64,000 nt of DNA. Origin: Castanopsis chinensis. Taxonomy: Eukaryota > Streptophyta > Magnoliopsida > Fagales > Fagaceae. Each line of letters opens with the position of its first letter. The first letter of the stretch is position 1. The notes beneath the pieces are model-generated. The model was not told the DNA's origin. It saw nothing but the letters and a program-made list of their open reading frames with translations, and did no database searches. Below are positions 12,801 to 24,092 of the stretch, in pieces. The position numbers were made by a program, and so were the translations under genes. The stretch lies in assembly GCA_032878915.1 (NCBI GenBank), contig JAVQMG010000132.1:23921501-23985500 (forward strand), read 5' to 3'.

Positions 12801-15800
12801 ACAATGTCATAGTGCAGGACCAAATAATCTACAATTTAATCACTACTACTACACATGCAACAATGATTTACAAGCGTAATCCCTCTCTTGATAAGATTAT
12901 CACTGGATGGAATCTTTACCTGGTGTTGCTGTCCACAGAAAGGAAAAAAAAAAAAAAAAAACCCTTTTTGGGGCCTTAATACACCAAATACTTTTCCAAG
13001 GAAATGTTACTCCACCTCTTAAAGCCTGTTAGTATGAGCAAACATCAAACTGACTATAACTAGTTAACCTCTGCTTCATTCGATCGAGACCTCATTGCTT
13101 TGGAAATTTAGAACATAATCCTTAAACAGAGAGTCAACTGCCAAAATCTCACTCTATTCCAAATTGAAGGGAGATTATGAGGAGCCCCCAACGGCAAGCC
13201 CCACCCCAACAACAAAATGACAATCATCAACCTCCCCTATAGGAACTATTTCACTCTTAAGCACTGACCTTCAAACCTGTTACCGCCTGAAAACAAAGTA
13301 ACAACAAACGAATATGAAGAATTTGCTCCACTCTGCATCACAAAATAGGAAATCGTCTGCAAACAAAAAGATGAGACACACACTCCCCCCACCCCTCCTT
13401 CCCTTAACCACGGATCAAGCCAGCTTCCTCCATTCTTCTCAACATCCTACTCAACACCTCCATCAAAATCAAAAACAGCCAGCGTGCCACTTGTCTAAAC
13501 CCCTTTACCAAAAAAACCAGCGGAGGCCTAGTTCCCAATCACTAACATCAAGAGAAAATCTTATATTCCATGGCCATACCCTCCAACCAAGGGGAAGCCT
13601 TCAAGCGAAAGATCTAACAGAAGCATCCTTGTTAGCTGTAATGACATATAATTCGAGATACAATTCTTTCAGGGGTTGATCTCCACATCATACATCTTGC
13701 CTACCTTATACTAGACATTCCTTGCAAAATTTATCCTAAATCCCATAAACTACAATAATGAGCCTCCCTCTTTGACCATCCCATAAACTACAATAATGAG
13801 CCTCCCTCTTTGACCATCCTTCCAGTCCCCCCTGTATGTGAAGGATAAAACAGATCTCCACAGATGACTTGTTTCTACCAGATATCTCCGTAGCCCAGTA
13901 TGACTTAATCGAAATTTCCTAGCTTACACACTCCCAATCCTGTACTATGTTTGTATGGGGAGAGAGCAGCTATTTCCTCTCGGCACATCCAAACATACCC
14001 TAAACTAAAACCAAACTGGACCAACATAGTTGCCCTAATACAACAGCCTAAAGCCAACCATCTAACCACCCTCCCACTGGGCTAGAACATAAGAAAGACC
14101 GAAAACAAGGGAGGTAAGAATCGTATTTTTGATGATTTGGAATGATCAGAGGATCAGCTCATAGCACCGTTTGCAGGGACTTTGTATGACTTGTCTTGTG
14201 CTCAAGATTCACATCTAGTGACTCCGTTCTTTTGTTCCTAGACTCTCTATTTTGAACATAATTTCATTTTTGTTGTTTTCCTGTACATAAGTTTTTCAGG
14301 CTACCTCATCTTTTTTTAATGAAGTAGTACTTTCTTTTAAAAAAGCTTTTTTCTTACTTCTCCAAAAAAAAAAAAAAAAACCAACAATGACTTCTGATTT
14401 ACGGTACAATCCTTTGTTAATTAATTGAGCAAATAATTTCATAGCACATAGCCACTGCATTTTCTCAATACAATCAATTAAAGATTTTTGTACAAAAATC
14501 ACATGACCAGTGGCTAAGCATAGGAGTCAAGGTAACTATTATTAAGAGTACTCTTTCTAGTTTGCCTACTTATTGTCTCTCTCTCCTTTCTATTCCAGTG
14601 AAGGTGGCCAATTGTATTGAGAAGCTACAAAGAAATTTTCCTTAGAGAGGCATTGATTATAAATCTAAGTCACATTTAGTGGAGTGGTCTCAGATTTGTG
14701 AACCAATGCAGTGTGGTGGGTTAGGTTTTTGGTGTGTGAGAAGATTTAACCAAGCCTTGCTTGGTGAATGGTTGTGGAGATATGGAACTGAAAGAGATGC
14801 TCTTTGGAGGAGGGATATTGAGGCAAAATACGGGAGTGAATGGGGGGTTGGTGTACTAAAGATGTATCAAACCCTTATGGTGTTTCTCTTTGGAAATCCA
14901 TCAGGAGAGGTTGGTTGGCTTTTTCCAAAGTCATTCGATTTGATGTGGGAGATGGTACTAGAGTGAAGCTCTGGCAGAATACGTGGTATGGGGACTATCC
15001 CCTCAAGGAGGCCTTTCTATAACTTTACAGCATTAGTCGGTCTAAAGAGTCCACAGTAGCAGATATTATGGTTTTCTCTGACGGTAGGCTTCACTGGGAT
15101 GTTCTATTTTTTCGTCTAGTGCTAGATTGGGAATTAGAACCTTTAGCCTTTTTTATGGACATAATTTATTCAATGTTTGTGTGGGGCAATGGTTTAGAGC
15201 AAAGTTGTTGGAAGCCCACTAAGACTAGAGGTTTTGAGGTTCGTGGATATTATCATTCCCTATCCCCTGCTAATGCCATATCATTTTCTTGGAAAATGAT
15301 GTGGCAAACAAAGGTCCCTTCTCAGGGGGCATTCTTTTCACAGTTTGCTGCCTTGGGTAAGATCTTAACTATCGATAATCTTCGGAAGCAGAAAAATACT
15401 GTGATAGACTTATGTTGTATGTGCAAACAGTGTGGGGAATCCATGGATCACCTTCTTCTTCATTGTCTTATAGCATATGAGTTGTGGACAATGGTGTTTA
15501 GCTTGTTTGGTATTCACTGGGTTATGCCGCAAAAGGTCTTTGAGTTGTTTGCTTCTTGGCAAGGAAATTTCAGTCAGCATCACAATATAGCTTTGTGGGT
15601 TTTTGTGCCACATTGCATTATGTGGTGTAATTGGTAGGAATGGAATGCTAGATGTTTTGGGGGATGCAAACATTCTGTTCTAAAGATTAAGTCTTTCTTC
15701 TTCCTTTCTCTGCTCCAGTGGAGCTTAGCTTTACAATTTTTTTTTTCTTTTTCTTCTTTTCCAGTTTTGTTTGATCATTGTTTTTTGGGATCTTAATTGT

Positions 15801-18800
15801 ATTGCACCCATAGTACATTTCCTGTGTGCTTGGGTCTGTTATCTTGATTGCAATAAAAATTTTATTGCTCATCAAACGTCACTGCAATGAAGGAAGGTAG
15901 CATAAAATATTAAATATAAATACATGTTCATCATATGAAGCATCTCAAACAGATACCTGACATCGTCTTCTAAAAATTGCACATTCATGAGATGCCAAAA
16001 CCTGGACAAAGTGCTCCACACGTTTCAAGTTTACCTATTAATGAAAAATGGGATGAAAAAAAAAATCAATAAGCTGGAAAGTGAAGATGGAACACTAATT
16101 ATATGCAAATTTTCAGAGAGAGAGAGAGAGAGAGAAAAGGAACATGCTGCCAAAAGCAAAGGCAGATTGTATAACTAAATATTTATTGCACTTCTGCTGC
16201 AAGTTTGAACAGCTGTAAGGAGATTATAAGCTATCACCTTATAAAGTGGTGCAAGAACATCAACAAGCCTACCAAGGCTCAACTAGCCTACTAGCCAACA
16301 AAGAATATGATATCAACATTAGTTAGCATGATATCATTCCTTAATTGTTACTTCTATAGTTTTATATTTGTATTCACTTTATTTTGTTTTCTTCCAGATT
16401 ATTTATAATATCTATGTTACAAATCCTTTTAATAAGACGAGAGACAGAAAGTGACTTTTAGTGAGCTTAAGTGCTAAAATTGATGAGATTGCAATAAAAA
16501 GGAAAGGCTAGGTTCATAGGCTTGCTTTGAGCATAACATAATTAGGCTCTCAAGAATCTTGTAAGTTACATATCATTAAAAAAGAGAATATTGTAAGCAG
16601 TTCTCTTACCATTTAAGTTCAGGGGCAAAACTAAGATACAATTCCTTAGATGTTGTACCTTAGGTTCCTAAATTAAATTCAACCATGTATCTTATTAGTC
16701 AATGCTTTTGTTTTATATATAGGAAAATTATTATAAGTCAATGCAGCACAACTATTTGGGTTATTGCCTCATAAGCCAATATAATCCATTGTTTATAGTT
16801 ACAACTTCTAAGGTCATATGGTTGAATTTAATTAGGGACTCTTAAGATACAGCACCCAAGGATACCTAAGTAGTCTCACTTTGAGTTTAGAATTTAAAAT
16901 TTACAGCCTGTTTGGCAAGTTAGTTCAAACAACAGTTTTCAGTGTTTAAGCACTGAAAACTGTGGGGCCAAAAAAGAAACATATTTAGTAGGGGATTTCT
17001 TTTAGGAGTGTTTGAGTTATGTTTCTCATTTTAGGGTGTTTAAACACAAAATTTAGAGAATTCCTCCTACCAATTTTCAATTTTCAGTTTTCAAATAACA
17101 TTATTCAATGGCACTTTTGTAAATCTGGGATACATGGACGCAGCAAAATAGCCGCCGCACCCATATCCGACGCGGCGATGAGCGAGGGATGCCGCTGCCT
17201 GCGCGTCCATGAAGCATCCATTTTTTTTTTTTTTTCGTTTTCCGACTCGCGCCGATTCGCGCCAATCCGGGCCAAATCGGGTAGTATCGGCAGAAACTGC
17301 TTCCGAGTCAGGCCACCGATACAACCGATACGGCAATACAGGTGAAATTCAAGCTAAAAAAAAGGTGTGAAACACACCGTTTCAAGTCCAGATTAAAACC
17401 TAACTCTCTAACACAGAAGATACACTCTCTAATCTCTATACACTCTCCGCCTCTCTACTCTCAGAGTCTCAGCTCTTCCTCACTCTCTAAACTAAAACAA
17501 CTTCAAGTCTCACACTCTCACTATCTCGATCTCAAATCCTAGAACCCGTGGAGAATCAAAACTCGGTTTCAACTCTCAAGCTCACCAACCCAACTCTCAA
17601 CTCAGGTATCAAAGCTCTCATTCTCATTTCTCAGCTGCCTGTAATGTTGAGAATAAAAAAAATTTGATTGTTTCTTTAGTTATTATACAAGCTACCCGTG
17701 GAGAATAAAAAAAATTTTAAATTTTTTTTTATATAAGCTGCCTGAAATGTTGTGAGTTGTGACTTGGGTTTGATTGTTTCTTTAGTTATTATATATTTGT
17801 CAAATTATTTGTAGGTTAAATTGAAATTATTAAATTTGCAACAAAGCCACTAGCACAGGCACAGAATCTTTTTTTGAGAACAGAATCTTATTTTTAGAAA
17901 ATATATAGAAATATATAAATAAAAATCTTTTTAATAATTTTTTAATCACCACACCCGCACCCTACTTTTTCAAAAATTGCCGAGTCCCACACCTGCACCC
18001 AAATCCGAAAATGCACCCATGCTTCATAGTTGTAAATATGTTAAAAATTGTAGGTCTCACCTGATTAGACCACATGAGAGAACTTTCTCTCTCTTCAAAT
18101 AAAATAATAATACTTTTACTATACTTGTTAGCTTTAAAAAAAAAACATACATATACCAAACACACAATTATATTTTTTCACATTTTAAAATATATTATTT
18201 GAAACATGGTACCAAACACATTTTTTGTATTATGAATACTTTAAACACGTGTTTTCATAACACTTATTAAACCAAAATTTTCACATCATTTTGAACAACA
18301 ATACTTGAAATCTCCTACCAAACCGGTCCTTAGAATCTTCATTGCTTCCTTTCAACCTGAAGCATTGTTTTTTTACCTAAATATCCCAAAAATCTCCTCC
18401 CAAATTTCCAGATCACATACCAGCTGGTGAAGTTTCCTGGCCAAGACAAAACTAGTTGAGCTCATCAATCTATATCTTTTTTCACCATCTTGCACCTATC
18501 AACAAAGCCTGGTACTTGGAGCCGCATATTTTCAAATTTGGATAAAATTTACCTCTTTGCAAGTCACAACAATCCAGTAACATGACCTGATATCGATCAT
18601 AGCAACAAACTCTAAAATACATCTGGGAAACATTTCTCTCACAACATCGAGAGAGAAATCTACGTTTATCTAGATTATTATCCCATGTATACAAGCCACC
18701 TTCTAATGAAAAATCTAGTAATTCAAGGTCATTAAATAGGTCAAAAAGCTATCCATAGCTACAAATTTTTTTATGATAATTCAATAGTTGGGGGCAATCC

Positions 18801-21800
18801 AATCTTATAAAAAGTTCCACCTATACAATCCTTATCTTACTTGTCAAAATAAAAAATTAATAAATAAATGAACTCCTTACAATCTCTTTTGATACATTAG
18901 TTATCTTCATCTCCTGTAAGCAAATTACATCCCATTTCCACTCTCTTAGCAAATTTTTTACTACTTGATGCATAGGATTTACGCCATCCAAATAGCTATT
19001 GTTGACTTCCTCCCTACAAGTTGATCCATGAAAGACACCGCATGCTTGTTATACCTTACCCATGGTGGTGATTGCCTCAATTCCAAGGGTCAAGAAGCTT
19101 CTGAGGTTTACAACTAGTGTCTACTTTTCATCTGCCCATTGACACTTATTTCCTACATAGTTCTTAAAATTGTTGGGGTTGTCAACAGCATGTGTGAGGA
19201 AAATGGGAAAAACAGTGTCTTCTGTTTATTTGTATATTTTTGTAAGCCTCAATGGTTGAATTTGACTATGGCATACCCCAAGTGAGTGTCTTGTACAAAG
19301 GAAACCTTAATGTCCTCTGTACTTTATTTATAGTAAAGTAATAAAGCCTGGGAGAGTTCTCCTGTAATTTCTGTCCATGCCATGCATGTTTGATTCACAC
19401 AAATTGTTTCAAAGTTTTCTTGTGAGTTGAAATTTTAGCAGAGATTAATTAGGATGGACTTAGTGCCATGACAAGGCAGAAATTTTGAGTGCAAATCTAC
19501 CTGCGACACCTAGTATGATGATTGATTGAGATAATGAAAGCATTATCAACTTACAGGAGAGAAGGATCATAATAATAACACTTCAATATTGGAGGTTCCT
19601 AACACAATGAGGACATAAAATATACCAAAAAGGTTTAACAGAATACTGAAATTTCAAGTGGAATATTTTAAAAAATAAATAAAAGGGGCAGGATTTCAAA
19701 GGTTGAATGCTAAAGCATGAACATGTCAAGTTCTGGGGTTATCAGATACTGGACATATGACATAAAGTAAGAAAAAAATATAGTTATTGACCTTGAAAGA
19801 ATCCGTGAGGTAACCTCCCATTTTGCGAAATTCCTTTTTGTAAACCATCATGAGCAGATCAATAGCCCCCTGCAAAAACAATACAAAACATGTAAGAATC
19901 AGTTACAACCAACAAGCAGAATTATGCAAAGTAGGTCTAGGTCAGGTACAAATATATGACTAGTCACATTATGAACAATACACTTAATAGTTTGAAAAGG
20001 AAGAAGGTTTGTATGAACAGGATGTATACTCAACAATATTTACATTCAGAAACACTACATCTAAGAACTCAACAAATGAATTCATTTACTACACCCAAGT
20101 GTGCAAGACCACTGAATGAATTTCTAAAGAAAAAGGATTTTAACTCATTAAATGAGACCTCCACACTATTGAATGTGCAATGGTTCCTCTCCCTTCATGT
20201 TACCCACATTAGGAATAGGGGAACCATAGCCCATACCAAAGAACTACAATGTTTGCCAAACCAATTATTCCAACCAAATAGCACCTCCATCACTTCTTCT
20301 GGCATCACTCAATACACCACCAAACAATAAATATATAAAACCCATTTCCCAATTGGCATAATGTACGAGCAAGTGATTCACAGTTTTGCAGATGCATTTG
20401 CAAATGCAACACCAGTCCACCAGTTACATGCCTCCTAATAAAATTATCACGTCAATAATTTTCCCATGTTGCTGTCCACACACAGACTGTCCTTTTTTGG
20501 AATCTTGATACACCAAGGTGTCCAACAAACTATAGTTACCCCACAAACTAGACTTAAGCACAAGTTTCACTTTCTGACATGACATAAAGTGTCAAACAAA
20601 ATTACCAAAATAAGAGGGGAAAGAGAAAGGTTTCCAACAAAATAATCATCACAAATCATCTGTACGTGCGGATTTCTCTACTAAATCCATAGATTTAATC
20701 TTTATATGAGTTGGAGTAGGTGAAAGAACTCTAGATAGCCAACAGGAAAAATAATCTAGCTTGCTATTACTTCTGATCACAGCCACAGTCCACCTCTGAA
20801 AAGACCATATCCTCAAAAGTAAACAGAAACAGATAAACTATATGTTATATATAGGTAGATAATATCTTGTAGATAAGCATCTTAAGAAACCAGTCACTTA
20901 CAGGAAAATAAAAATATCTGCATATCAGGATACAGCTGGAGAAACGAATACTAAGAACACAACTAGTTCGTCCAACAATTTATTAATATAAAAGTATAAG
21001 AATCTCAAGTGTCCAACCTCAGATATTTCCAATGAAGGAATGTGGGGAAGAAAGTCATTTCCAACAAACAAGCACATGAAGACAAAATCATCAATCAAGC
21101 GTTCTAATTTCAACTTCTTCTTCTTCTTCTTTTTGGTAAATATGGACTTCTTTTTTGAGGACTTCTTTTTTGCCTTGATGGTCATGTCAAGTTGTAAATA
21201 CTCCCTGAGAATCAATATGTTGAGAAACTGTAACAAAATACCAGAGAAGAAAATGTTAAATATAAACATTTTAAAATCAAAGCACAATATTGATCATCAA
21301 CATCATGCAGCGGCAATAATTGGCAATTCAACCTCAAAATGATGATCTTGATGTGGATGGAACAACCTCAACTGTCACATTTTAAATATCAACCTGTATA
21401 TTCGTATATGACACATGCAGATCCAATTAAGTTTTACCCAAAAAAAAGTAGATATCAAAAATTCATGGTGTATGGATCAACTAGAATCCACACATTCTCA
21501 TGGCCATGAATTTCCACAAACAATATAAAATAAATAAATGTTGAGAGGCAAGCAAGGCCATGATACACACACAGTGGAACAGTAATGCGTACTACTGGAA
21601 CAGTAATGCATCAGGTTTATCATTCAAACAACAAACAAGCATGTGAACAAGGGAAACCGCAAAAAAAAAAAAAAAAAAAAGGAATGACATAACATGAAGA
21701 GACCGAGAAAAAAAAAAAACCTGAAATTTCTGCCTTGAGATAAATCCTTCTAGATTTTCGCCCTCCACTTCCATTATCTTTGACTTGTTCATATTTTCTT

Positions 21801-23392
21801 GCTGATGTTTATCATTTGATCTTGCTCCACGGACATCCTATGTCACAAAACCAAAAAATAAGATGCAGACCATGGTTTTCTTATAAGCTGACTGAAAACA
21901 TATCCCTGAAAACACAAACCTCTCTCAGAATAAAGAAATGTAATTCGTGGGTAGCTAGTGCAAGCATGATAAGATCCGCATCCTAAAAACAAAACATAAC
22001 ATCAGTCGCATGTTACAAGACCCACATGCCATCTACATTAAAACTCAAATGCATAAGGACAATAATAAGCAACAGCTTTACCAATCCATACAGACAATGC
22101 CTGGTGTTTACATCATATCCCGGAAGATTTCTTTGTAAGCGAATGTAAGACATTATCTTATGCTCCCCTTCACCGGGAACATTGGCATCAGAAAGAATGA
22201 CCTATAGATACTCATGTACACGCAAGTTAGTACAGAAACAGACAGAGAAACAAAAAGAGTAAAAGACCATTCCGATACACTCCCCCGTTTACCTTAACTC
22301 CCCACCACCCAGGATCTTTATTCATCCGCAAATGTATGTAATAACTAAGAGCCGATGACAACAATGCCATGAATTCAGTTCCGGGTGTGATCACATTTGA
22401 GTCCATCTTCTCACACTGCTCCAAATACGCTGCCTTTTCTTCTTCTGATTCAAATATCTTCTCTCTTGAAGCAGCCTAATAGTACAAAAGGCTAAAATCA
22501 ATAGCTTTATTGCATTTAATTCTGCTAGGGGAGAAAAAAAAAAAAAAAAACATTGTTTGTGCTTCGTTGATCAATGCAACAATGTATTTAAATTTAATTG
22601 GGGAACCGTACCTAACTTTTGCCCATTAAATAAAGAAACTAACTAACAAAAAAAATGGCAACAAAACTCTTAAGAAAGTGTAAAAATTAATTATCAATTA
22701 TGAAGAAACTCACTTCAGCGGCTGCATCCTTAGCTGCCCGAAAACGCCTTGAACGCTGCTGATTCATCTTAGCTCGCGGCGCTACACCATCTGCATATAA
22801 TAATCACACAAGTTATGTAAATCACCCCACCCCGAACTATCGAATTATAGATAATATAAAAAAGATATCCCTTTGGCAACCCGATTTCATGGAGAAAAAG
22901 AACGATTTTAAACATTCGACTATGCCTTTTTTTTTTTGAAATGGCAGCCCATTGAGTCTTTATTGAAACTGCTACAAGATTGTGTTTTCATACAGCGATT
23001 TTCCATAACTTAATTGTGTTTTCATGCTGCAATATAAACTAACTAAAGTACCCAAATTGAGTTATTAAATGAGTTATAATAGGGTGGGGGGAGTTGAGTT
23101 GTGAGTGGTGACCGATTGCTAGGAAGAGGAGTTTGCGGGGCCTGACGATGGAGAAGACGCGGTCGATGTAGGTGAAGATGGCGGCGAAAATGTCGTCATA
23201 GGTTTTTGGAGGCGGCAGGCCTTCGGGGTGGAAGCAGGGATGGACGATGCCGTTCATGTCGAGGTAGAGGTTGTCGAATTCCTTGCCGTTTGGGTTCCGC
23301 TTGGTGGCGTCCGCCGGTTCTTCTTCGATGGCGTCCACCACCGTCCGTGGGTACCTGTCCAAAAGCCATCTGTAAAATGAAGGTATTCCCAT
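1..23392 (-). CDS. XRN: XRN-family 5'-3' exoribonuclease, spliced, 3' end outside window
   Basis: Degrades 5'-monophosphorylated RNA processively; plant XRN2/3 act in the nucleus and XRN4 in the cytoplasm. Exons in coding order: 23113-23392, 22714-22790, 22293-22475, 22082-22201, 21920-21982, 21721-21837, 21018-21227, 19792-19869, 15957-16034, 10665-10757, 10497-10565, 10310-10408, 9494-9564, 9056-9184, 8887-8936, 8756-8796, 7132-7206, 5669-5826, 2962-3066, 2794-2869, 2080-2162, 1-1552. All introns are GT-AG and phases fit, giving at least 1269 codons. Family motifs: MGIPSFYRWLLDRYP, YLDMNGIVHPC, DGVAPRAKMNQQRSRRFRAA, DANVPGEGEHKIMSY, DADLIMLALATHE, VGNDFLPHIPSLEI, GICWVMHYYYEGVCSWQWFY, PPPVLWH. 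The acidic nuclease residues in these motifs are present. Oddities: no CCHC knuckle after LRE, a poly-lysine insert in exon 7, and a repeated C-terminus. Assignment within XRN2/3/4 is uncertain. Confidence 0.93.
3067..4572. other. XRN intron 18, distal part
   Basis: AT-rich intron sequence with poly-T runs (about 3483-3506 and 3718-3732). I see no coding or mobile-element signature apart from the inserted MITE at 4573-4950. Small ORFs here have no family resemblance. Confidence 0.6.
4573..4950. mobile_element. Mutator-like MITE with 9-bp target site duplication
   Basis: A 378-bp element bounded by inverted ends. The left end reads GGGCAAATTACAATTTACCC and the right end, reverse-complemented, reads GGGTAAATTACAACTTACCC; the match continues about 25 bp further. 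Flanks are AAGAAATTT (4564-4572) and AAGAAATTA (4951-4959), a 9-bp duplication with one mismatch, which is typical of Mutator-like elements. No coding capacity. It lies in XRN intron 18. Confidence 0.85.
6171..6986. mobile_element. Probable non-autonomous DNA element in XRN intron 17
   Basis: The left end (AGGGAAAAATACCATATAAC) and the reverse complement of the right end (AAGAGAAAATGCTATATACC) form an imperfect inverted pair of about 22 bp. The interior has a long poly-C run (about 6583-6599) and a (GA)n tract (about 6793-6821). I could not find a convincing target duplication, so the exact ends are tentative. Confidence 0.4.
8030..8395 (+). mobile_element. RTE-type LINE 3' tail (decayed) in XRN intron 16
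   Basis: The plus-strand translation, with stops, resembles the C-terminal end of plant RTE LINE polyproteins: IDEKMRKSRLWWFGHVQSRA, then KGKGRPKIT, and after decay WRIEWR-like text. The end shows the TTGTTGTTGCAGTTGTTG-type triplet tail typical of RTE elements. Only the last few hundred bases are present, a normal 5'-truncated insertion. Confidence 0.65.
12430..13720 (-). mobile_element. L1-type LINE fragment (reverse transcriptase to 3' end) in XRN intron 9
   Basis: Minus strand, in order from 13720 downward: an RT segment (FLILMEVLSRMLRRMEEAGL), then the catalytic box as FADDFLFCDAEWSKF, then TGLK...LKSEIVPIGEVDD and LPLGAPH, then the zinc-binding domain start FPWKSIWCIKAPK, then the C-terminal GERNHCTFEGV and SLFESSHVLG. 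Frameshifts and stops break it throughout. It is inserted in the same orientation as XRN. Confidence 0.75.
13741..13816. repeat. Two-copy 38-bp direct tandem duplication
   Basis: A 38-bp unit beginning TCCCATAAACTACAATAATG occupies 13741-13778 and is repeated at once at 13779-13816 without visible change. It lies in XRN intron 9 near the RT end of the minus-strand LINE. The identity suggests recent slippage. Confidence 0.85.
14090..14345 (+). mobile_element. LINE 3'-terminal fragment
   Basis: The plus-strand reading resembles the extreme C-terminus of plant L1-type ORF2: KNRIFDDLE, then SEDQLIAPFAGTLYDLSCA, then TSSDSVLLFLDSLF after a frame change. It is followed by a T-rich 3' region. It differs in sequence from the adjacent plus-strand LINE at 14515, so it is probably a separate insertion. 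Confidence 0.55.
14515..15875 (+). mobile_element. L1-type LINE fragment (RT thumb and zf-RVT domain) in XRN intron 9
   Basis: Starts in the text GVKVTIIKSTLSSLPTYC, runs through VANCIEKLQRNF, WSQICEPMQCGGLGFWCVRR and FNQALLGEWLWRYGTERDAL, to the zinc-binding domain WKMMWQTKVPSQGAFFSQFA with CCMCKQCGESMDHLLLHC. A long open segment (15068-15637) keeps the zinc-binding domain almost intact. Earlier parts have frame changes near 14860-14970. The 3' end is T-rich with AATAAAAATTTTATTG near 15855. It is opposite in orientation to XRN and about 800 bp from the minus-strand LINE. Confidence 0.85.
16912..18332. mobile_element. Non-autonomous DNA element candidate with a GC-rich core
   Basis: The left end GCCTGTTTGGCAAGTTAGTT and the reverse complement of the right end (GGACCGGTTTGGTAGGAG) share the GTTTGGyA core common at the ends of plant DNA elements. 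The interior has a sharply GC-rich patch (17140-17340) in an otherwise AT-rich intron, and CT-rich text at 17400-17600. Target duplications were not clear. The right end interrupts the LINE text that begins at 18380, which suggests it inserted into that LINE. Confidence 0.45.
18380..19015 (-). mobile_element. LINE ORF2 endonuclease-domain fragment
   Basis: Minus strand: VKNLLREWKWDVICLQEMKI resembles the start of the plant L1-type AP endonuclease domain. Further down come GGLYTWDNNLDKRRFLSRCC, then LLDCCDLQRGKFYPNLKIC and FVLARKLHQLVCDLEIWEE. These fit the order endonuclease-end to linker in plant LINEs. Stops and frameshifts are frequent. Confidence 0.65.
21018..21227 (-). CDS. XRN: XRN exon 7 with lysine-rich insert
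   Basis: Encodes 70 residues: FLNILILREYLQLDM at the start, and LERLIDDFVFMCLFVGNDFL then PHIPSLEISE at the end. These are standard XRN landmarks and include the catalytic Asp of GNDF. Between them, where family members have a short linker, lies a segment with runs KKKSSKKKS and TKKKKKKKLK. The DNA there is a purine-rich AAG/AAA tract, so slippage expansion is a likely origin. An extra basic patch could aid RNA contact or nuclear import, but that is inference. Confidence 0.85.
23113..23392 (-). CDS. XRN: XRN exon 1: start codon and first catalytic motifs
   Basis: First coding exon (93 codons plus one base). The start at 23392 is chosen because MGIPSFYRW is the usual XRN N-terminus; Gly2 directly after Met is typical. 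It ends ...RPRKLLFLAI followed by one base, and the GT donor at 23112-23111 joins to the acceptor before 22790 to rebuild the Asp of AIDGVAPRAK. The conserved YLDMNGIVHPCFHP segment carries the first catalytic Asp. This exon is richer in G+C than the introns and the upstream spacer, as is common for plant first exons. Confidence 0.92.
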
Positions 23393-23569
23393 TTTTTGTG
23401 AGAGAGAGCTGTGTTGTTGTTGTTGTTTAATGCGGCAGGGGTTATTGTTAGGGTTTTAGAGTTTTCCGGTTTCTGGTTTGCCACTTCAATGCTCACGTGT
23501 CATATCCTCTGTTATTATGGACATTTAGGGAGAAACCCTTTTTTTTTTGTTTAAGAGAGAAAAGATATT

Positions 23570-23735
23570 CACAATATTTTTATAACAAATTTTAAGTGAC
23601 AAGTTATTACTGGTTGTTATTGTTGGGGCAAAAAAGTAATTTTCGTGTTAGATTCAAATTTGAACCAATAACAACTAACCACCTCTAATTTCTTGTGAAA
23701 ATGTTGTAAAAATGTTGTGGACGTAGCATCTTTCT
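23570..23735. mobile_element. Small MITE upstream of XRN
   Basis: The left end reads CACAATATTTTTATAACAAA. The right end, reverse-complemented, reads CCACAACATTTTTACAACAT. These form imperfect inverted ends around a 165-bp AT-rich core with GTTATTGGTT-like text. A relative of the same end sequence appears near 54188-54262. The element lies within about 180 bp of the XRN start codon. Confidence 0.5.
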
Positions 23736-23746
23736 TTTTTTAAATA

Positions 23747-24038
23747 TCTAGCCATATGTCCCTGTTTTGAAATTATTTAGGTCCGTATTCTTGTTTTGAA
23801 ACTCGATTTGTAGAAAATTGAGTATAGGCGATCAAACTTTAAAAAATATATATATATTATGAAACTCGAGTTTCATAAACTTGAGTTTCATAATATTTTT
23901 TTATTTTTTTAAGTTCGATTTAGCATAATTCGATTTTCTAAAAATCAAGTTTTACATTAAAACTCGATTTTGAGAAAATTGAGTTTTAAAACAGAGACAC
24001 AGACTTAAATAGTTTCAAAACATGAATACATTGCTAGA
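23747..24038. mobile_element. Palindromic (foldback) MITE upstream of XRN
   Basis: Left end TCTAGCCATATGTCCCTGTT and reverse complement of right end TCTAGCAATGTATTCATGTT; similarity continues with TTTGAAAxTATTTAxGTC. Almost the whole 292 bp folds on itself, with a central ATGAAACTCGAGTTTCAT palindrome near 23858-23882. No coding capacity. Confidence 0.6.
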
Positions 24039-24092
24039 ATTTTTGCAAAATAAGGGCAAAAGCTCAATTTTCCCAAATTCAATTTTTTACCA

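Larger units (their letters stand above)
16035..19791. other. XRN intron 8 (3.76 kb) filled by mobile remnants
   Basis: Lies between exon 9 (acceptor before 16034) and exon 8 (donor at 19791). It contains a (GA)n tract near 16116-16135, a DNA-element candidate at about 16912-18332 and a LINE endonuclease fragment at about 18380-19015. No host coding sequence is recognisable. Confidence 0.7.

Noticed and set aside
22227..22424. 65-codon ORF listed as a separate gene candidate
   Set aside because: It is exon 3 of XRN read through the donor at 22292.
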